From NCBI GenBank assembly GCA_965261535.1, contig OZ253469.1:930001-994000 (forward strand): a stretch of DNA of 64,000 nucleotides, read 5' to 3'. This document shows, in pieces, positions 60,271 to 64,000 of the stretch. The notes below the pieces were generated by a model. It did no database searches. It was not told the DNA's origin and was given only the letters and a program-made list of their open reading frames with translations. A program made the position numbers and the translations under genes. This DNA comes from VXNE01 sp965261535 (lineage in GTDB: Bacteria > Pseudomonadota > Gammaproteobacteria > Pseudomonadales > Azotimanducaceae). Each line of letters begins with the position of its first letter. The stretch's first letter is position 1.

Positions 60271-61221
60271 ATGGCTATATCGCTGGGCGTGCATCTCGGC
60301 CAACAGAGCATTCCAATGCTGGAGCTGCGGGCGCTCTGGCGCAAACTTGACGCGCGCGGCGTCGACTGGATCTCCGTGCGGGATCACCTCTACGAAGCAC
60401 CGTTCGACGGCGGCACCGAGCCTCACTTCGAGGCGCTCGCCACCCTGGGCGCCCTGGCGGCAGAGACCACGAATGCCCGCATAGGCTGCCTCGTGTTCTA
60501 CGTCGGCTACCGAAATCCCGCTCTCCTGGCGAAAGCGGCGATAACCCTCGACCACATTTCAGGCGGACGCTTCGAGTTGGGCATAGGGGCCGGATGGCAC
60601 GTTTGGGAAGCCTATGCGTACGGCTTTCCGTTTCCTGACATAGGCACTCGCCTCGACATGCTGGACGAGGCGGCGGAGGTGATCCATAGACTGTTCACCG
60701 AGGACCGCACGACCTATTCGGGCAAACACTTCCAGGTCGACGACGCCTCCTGTCTACCCAAGCCGATGGGGCGACGATTGCCAATCTGGATCGGCGGCCT
60801 CGGAGAACGTCGGACGCTCGAGATCGCCGCGCGGCGCGCGGACGGCTGGAATGCCGCGTTTGTCAACCCTGAGGAGTATCGCCGCCTGAACGGCGTGCTC
60901 GATCATTGGTGCGAAGTGAACCAGCGCAATCCTTCAGACATCCGTCGGGCGGCCAACGTGACGTTTGCGCTGGCGATGAACGACGCCGGCGCGAAAGTCG
61001 AACGCCGAAGGCTCCAAGCGCTGGACAACGGACAACGCCTCGATGACGGTGCCCTGCTCGGTACGCCAGACGCGGCCGTGGAACAGGTAATGCGCTACGT
61101 TGAAGCGGGTGCCCAGGACATCAATGTGTTGTTGCAACCACCTTGGGACGAGGAAGCGCTCGACGCCTATCTCGACGACGTAATACCTGCGATACACAAG
61201 GAAACCGGCAGGGCGATATAG
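60271..61221 (+). CDS. LLM class flavin/F420-dependent oxidoreductase
   Basis: 316 residues from ATG 60271 (MAISLGVHLGQQSIPMLELR). Luciferase-like barrel: VDWISVRDHL, ARIGCLVFYVGYRNPALLAK, ITLDHISGGRFELGIGAGWH (the LLM signature), PIWIGGLGERRTLEIAARRA. Cofactor not predictable. A shared GAGW-EE/EA motif with the gene at 63596. Upstream in-frame codons lack a ribosome site. Confidence 0.88.
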   Translation: MAISLGVHLGQQSIPMLELRALWRKLDARGVDWISVRDHLYEAPFDGGTEPHFEALATLGALAAETTNARIGCLVFYVGYRNPALLAKAAITLDHISGGRFELGIGAGWHVWEAYAYGFPFPDIGTRLDMLDEAAEVIHRLFTEDRTTYSGKHFQVDDASCLPKPMGRRLPIWIGGLGERRTLEIAARRADGWNAAFVNPEEYRRLNGVLDHWCEVNQRNPSDIRRAANVTFALAMNDAGAKVERRRLQALDNGQRLDDGALLGTPDAAVEQVMRYVEAGAQDINVLLQPPWDEEALDAYLDDVIPAIHKETGRAI

Positions 61222-61249
61222 GCCGCGCAGCCGTCTTCGGACGCCCTCG

Positions 61250-62101
61250 CTATCGAACTGCCAATACGCGCGCCAGCGCCAGCGTGCGTTCCGCCTCGGC
61301 CGCGTGCATGTGCTCGACCAGGCGTCCATCGACCTCGACGATGCCACGACCCGCCTTTCTCGCGCCGGCCCACGCCTCGGCCACGCGCCTCGCCGACTCC
61401 ACGTCCTCCGGCGAAGGACCGAATACGGCGTTCGCGATGTCGACCTGGGCGGGATGAATCAGGCACTTGCCGTCGAACCCCATGTCCCGGCCCTGTTCGC
61501 ATTCGGCGCGGAAGCTCTCGAGGTTGCGAAAATCCAGGTGCACGCCGTCGAGAATCTCCCGGTCCGCCGCCCGCGCCGCTATCACGCAGCGCTGCAAGGC
61601 GTAATCGACGCCCCGCCGGGCCGCGTCGTGCCGGCCCCGGAGTTGCGTCACCAGGTCGGTCGTGCCCATCACCAATACGCTGACGCCGGGATGCGCCGCC
61701 AACGCATCCACGCGCTGAATCGCGAGTGCCGTTTCCAGCATGATCCAAACCGCCAGGCCGCCGCCACCCGCCGCATCGACCGCGGCCGCGATCTCATCAA
61801 TCCGCGCTTCAGATTCCACCTTCGGAAACAGGATCGCCCCTACCTTCAATTGCGCAACGCAACGGACATCGTCCGCAAACCACCGGGTGCCCGGCCCGTT
61901 TACGCGCACGACCAGTTCGCGATGCCCGTATCCGCCGAGAGCAACCGCCGCACTGACATGCTTGCGCGCCAGGGCTTTTGCCTGGGGCGCGACCGCGTCT
62001 TCGAGGTCGAAAATGATGCCGTCGCAGTCGATGGTCCGCGCTTTCTCCATGGCGCGAGAATTCGTGCCGGGCATGTACAGAACGGAGCGACGCGGAGTCA
62101 C
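61250..62101 (-). CDS. CoA ester lyase (CitE/HpcH family)
   Basis: 283 residues. MTPRRSVLYMPGTNSRAMEK, CDGIIFDLEDAVAPQAKALA, RVNGPGTRWFADDV, GAILFPKVESEARI and GFDGKCLIHPAQVDIANAVF are the CitE/malyl-CoA lyase signatures, with Mg ligands E and D. Likely cleaves a malyl- or citramalyl-type CoA thioester. Starts 27 bases from the next membrane gene in the same direction. Confidence 0.92.
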   Translation of the reverse strand: MTPRRSVLYMPGTNSRAMEKARTIDCDGIIFDLEDAVAPQAKALARKHVSAAVALGGYGHRELVVRVNGPGTRWFADDVRCVAQLKVGAILFPKVESEARIDEIAAAVDAAGGGGLAVWIMLETALAIQRVDALAAHPGVSVLVMGTTDLVTQLRGRHDAARRGVDYALQRCVIAARAADREILDGVHLDFRNLESFRAECEQGRDMGFDGKCLIHPAQVDIANAVFGPSPEDVESARRVAEAWAGARKAGRGIVEVDGRLVEHMHAAEAERTLALARVLAVR

Positions 62102-62128
62102 GCGGCTGCGAAGCGGATTATCGAACGG

Positions 62129-62572
62129 TCAATGCGGATGGACGTGTTGTTCGATGGAAGAGCGGCTGGAAGGACGGAAGGGCAGTTGCAAGAGCCGCCG
62201 CACCTTGACGGTGTTCTCTGCGGTCTTCAATCCGGCGCTCCCTTTGAGACGGCAACTGAAGTTGGACAGCACCGGGATCATGCAGAACGCCGCAGCCACC
62301 AGGTATATGGATTCGTGCCGTTGGGCAATCCAGTCGCCACGCAGATGCGGCACCATCTGGAAGAACAGCGCGAAGTAACAGAACATCGCGACAGTCGCGC
62401 CTATGGCGCCAACCCACGCGACCGGGTAGGTGACCCGGGACTTCAACGACAATAGCGCAACCAGCGCGCCGTATCCGTAAATGAGCGACCAGGGTACCGA
62501 GTTCGATTCGCTCAAATAGCTCAGGGCAAGAACGAACAGCGCCACGCAGATCAACCCATTCACGTATCGCAT
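62129..62572 (-). CDS. Small integral membrane protein, unknown
   Basis: 147 residues with four predicted helices (ICVALFVLALSYL, SLIYGYGALVALLSL, WVGAIGATVAMFCYFALFF, SIYLVAAAFCMIPVL) and a basic tail after residue 108. No recognised family. Starts ATG 62572. May share a transcript with the CitE-like gene. Confidence 0.7.
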   Translation of the reverse strand: MRYVNGLICVALFVLALSYLSESNSVPWSLIYGYGALVALLSLKSRVTYPVAWVGAIGATVAMFCYFALFFQMVPHLRGDWIAQRHESIYLVAAAFCMIPVLSNFSCRLKGSAGLKTAENTVKVRRLLQLPFRPSSRSSIEQHVHPH

Positions 62573-62690
62573 ATGGCTATCTAGTGCCTCACATCAGCGC
62601 TCAGGCACAATACTCTTCAAACACGCCGAACTATTCAACCTTTTGTTACGAATGGTGACAAATTCGGGGTTTGGGCGGGACAAACACGGG

Positions 62691-63494
62691 TTAGGCCGCT
62701 GACCGCTCGGCGGCGCTCGCGCGCGCCTTGCGCACGGTATCCCACGCCGCCTTGATCTGCTGTGTGCGCTCGGTGGCGGCCCGCATCATCTCCTCGGGCA
62801 GTCCCTTCGACGCGAGCTTGTCCGGATGATGACGCGACATCTGTCGGCGATAGTGACGCTTGATCTCGGCGTCCGAGGCGTCGGGCGACGCGCCGAGAGT
62901 CGCGTACGCGTCCTCCAGCGACATTCCCGAATCGGTGCCGGCGGCCGCATGGATGCCCGATGCGATCAGGCATTCGAGTTCCAGGTAGTCCGCCCGCGAC
63001 AACCCGAGCCGCGCCGCAATGTGGAGCAGGATGCGGCCTTCCTCGGCGTGAATTCGGCGGTCGGCGGCGGCCGCCTGAATCTGGATTTCCACGAAGATGC
63101 GGATGAGGTTGGTGGCGCGACCGCACTCGGACCGAAGCTGGTCGAGCACATCGTCAAGGGGGAACTCCGACCGCTTGCCCTCGTCGAAAAGGGCGCGGGC
63201 GGCGGTGCGTTGACGCCCATCGAGACCGAGTTGATCCATCACCTGGTTGGCGAGATCGATCTCCTCCGGCGTCACCCGCCCGTCGGCCTTCGCGACGTGC
63301 CCCATGACGCCGAATACAGCGGCAAAAAAAGCGAGTTGGACGCGCTCCGGGCGCGATCCCCCGGATTCCTCGGCGCCAATCCCGCCAACGGTTCGGCCGA
63401 AGCCGCGACCCATCGCGGCGCCTAGCAGCGCGCCGATGGGACCGCCGAGAAGATACCCGAACGCGCCGCCGAGCAGCAGTCCCCACCAACTCAC
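62691..63494 (-). CDS. DjlA-like membrane co-chaperone (TerB + DnaJ)
   Basis: 267 residues from GTG 63494 (VSWWGLLLGGAFGYLLGGPI). A glycine-zipper membrane helix is followed by a TerB-like domain at about 50-165 (VFGVMGHVAKADGRVTPEEI, LHIAARLGLSRADYLEL) and a C-terminal J domain (DAYATLGASPDASDAEIKRH, HHPDKLASKGLP, with HPD). This is the DjlA layout, a DnaK co-chaperone at the inner membrane. An ATG far upstream at 63755 is not supported. Confidence 0.9.
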   Translation of the reverse strand: MSWWGLLLGGAFGYLLGGPIGALLGAAMGRGFGRTVGGIGAEESGGSRPERVQLAFFAAVFGVMGHVAKADGRVTPEEIDLANQVMDQLGLDGRQRTAARALFDEGKRSEFPLDDVLDQLRSECGRATNLIRIFVEIQIQAAAADRRIHAEEGRILLHIAARLGLSRADYLELECLIASGIHAAAGTDSGMSLEDAYATLGASPDASDAEIKRHYRRQMSRHHPDKLASKGLPEEMMRAATERTQQIKAAWDTVRKARASAAERSAA

Positions 63495-63595
63495 AGAATC
63501 ATCCTCGCGAAGCCCGACACACCCGTTTATCGGTAGACATCCGCATCGTACACTAGCGCACGACTGCAATACGCATGGCAAGGGGAGAGCGAAAC

Positions 63596-64000
63596 GTGGC
63601 ATTCGGCGGCATCGAGCAAGCGAAATTCGGGGTTTCGATATTCCCGACAGACTACGCGATTCAACCGGTGGAACTGGCGCGGGAGGTGGAAGCGCGCGGT
63701 CTGGACAGCCTGTTTTTTCCCGAGCACACGCACATTCCCGCAAGCCGGCTGACACCGTTTCCCGGCGGCGGCGACCTGCCGCAGCAGTATTGGCGCGCGC
63801 ACGATCCCTTCGTCGCCCTCGGCGCCTGCGCCGCCGTGACGGAGCACATTTCGCTCGGCACCGGCATCTGCCTCGTGATCGAGCGCGATCCGATCACCCT
63901 GGCGAAGGAGATCGCATCGCTCGACGGGATATCGGGCGGACGCGTGATCCTCGGTATCGGCGCCGGATGGAACCGCGAGGAAATGGAAAACCATGGCGCC
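63596..64000 (+). CDS. LLM class oxidoreductase, N-terminal part, cut by window edge
   Basis: 135 visible residues from GTG 63596, which has GGGGAG 9 bases before it; an in-frame ATG at 63575 is an alternative. FGVSIFPTDYAIQPVELARE, GLDSLFFPEHTHIPAS, ISLGTGICLVIERDPITLAK and ASLDGISGGRVILGIGAGWN are the luciferase-like monooxygenase signatures. Continues beyond the window. Confidence 0.9.
   Translation, partial: MAFGGIEQAKFGVSIFPTDYAIQPVELAREVEARGLDSLFFPEHTHIPASRLTPFPGGGDLPQQYWRAHDPFVALGACAAVTEHISLGTGICLVIERDPITLAKEIASLDGISGGRVILGIGAGWNREEMENHGA

Noticed and set aside
62668..62695. GGGCGGGACAAACACGGG near the DjlA-like gene end as another family 2 copy
   Set aside because: Only about 15 bases resemble the GGGCGGGACAAAAC module; no hairpin or ends, so chance similarity is likely.

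Overview
The window is about 64 kb of high-GC DNA, most likely the chromosome of an uncultured gammaproteobacterium. Three core blocks in Pseudomonas-like order support this: (i) rpoE-rseA-rseB-rseC-lepA, divergent from nadB; (ii) lysS-prfB ... recJ-hom-dsbC-xerD-rplS-trmD-rimM-rpsP-ffh; (iii) ypjD/ccsA-like and corB-like genes, then leuA and purT. No rRNA, tRNA or CRISPR array was seen.

Region by region. 1-9013: the envelope-stress sigma factor operon, NAD synthesis (nadB), a YgfX-like protein, uracil-DNA glycosylase, LysRS and release factor 2. RF2 carries the classical programmed frameshift. The prfB/lysS junction lacks a stop codon and lysS has a frameshift in this sequence. 9014-11321: an accessory island between prfB and recJ, with a tyrosine recombinase flanked by related short sites. 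11322-19981: DNA repair, homoserine dehydrogenase, DsbC, XerD and the ribosome/SRP operon. 20157-28321: cytochrome c assembly and CNNM membrane proteins, leucine synthesis with a candidate leader peptide, PurT, a gamma-carbonic-anhydrase-like protein, a Nudix hydrolase, a sugar-kinase-like protein and glyoxalase I. 28388-44142: accessory metabolism (PhyH oxygenase, aldo/keto reductase, threonine dehydratase, penicillin-acylase-like enzyme, BCCT transporter next to a gamma-butyrobetaine-hydroxylase-like enzyme, class II aldolase, an unusual two-receptor-domain MltF-like lytic transglycosylase). 44301-57995: an Lrp regulator divergent from a fused indolepyruvate:ferredoxin oxidoreductase, then a FecI-FecR-TonB receptor surface-signalling operon. 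58255-64000: DUF6356 protein, second Lrp regulator, TauD oxygenase, two LLM monooxygenases, CitE-like lyase and a DjlA-like co-chaperone.

Two patterns stand out. First, two unrelated toxin-antitoxin-type modules (HigBA at 30778-31438; an AbiEii-like nucleotidyltransferase plus small partner at 50738-51816) have the same arrangement. Each lies on the + strand between a truncated copy of the 3' part of a neighbouring minus-strand gene and the intact copy of that gene. This looks like insertion with a long target duplication, or import with a replacement gene end. Second, three families of short repeats are interspersed with genes: CTAG-ended inverted-repeat elements (3482, 16290, 31504, 48444), GC-rich palindromic elements at or over gene ends (15111, 18137, 22237, 33918), and clustered REP-like hairpins (36438, 48708, 58019). 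One palindromic element forms part of the coding sequence for the DsbC signal peptide.
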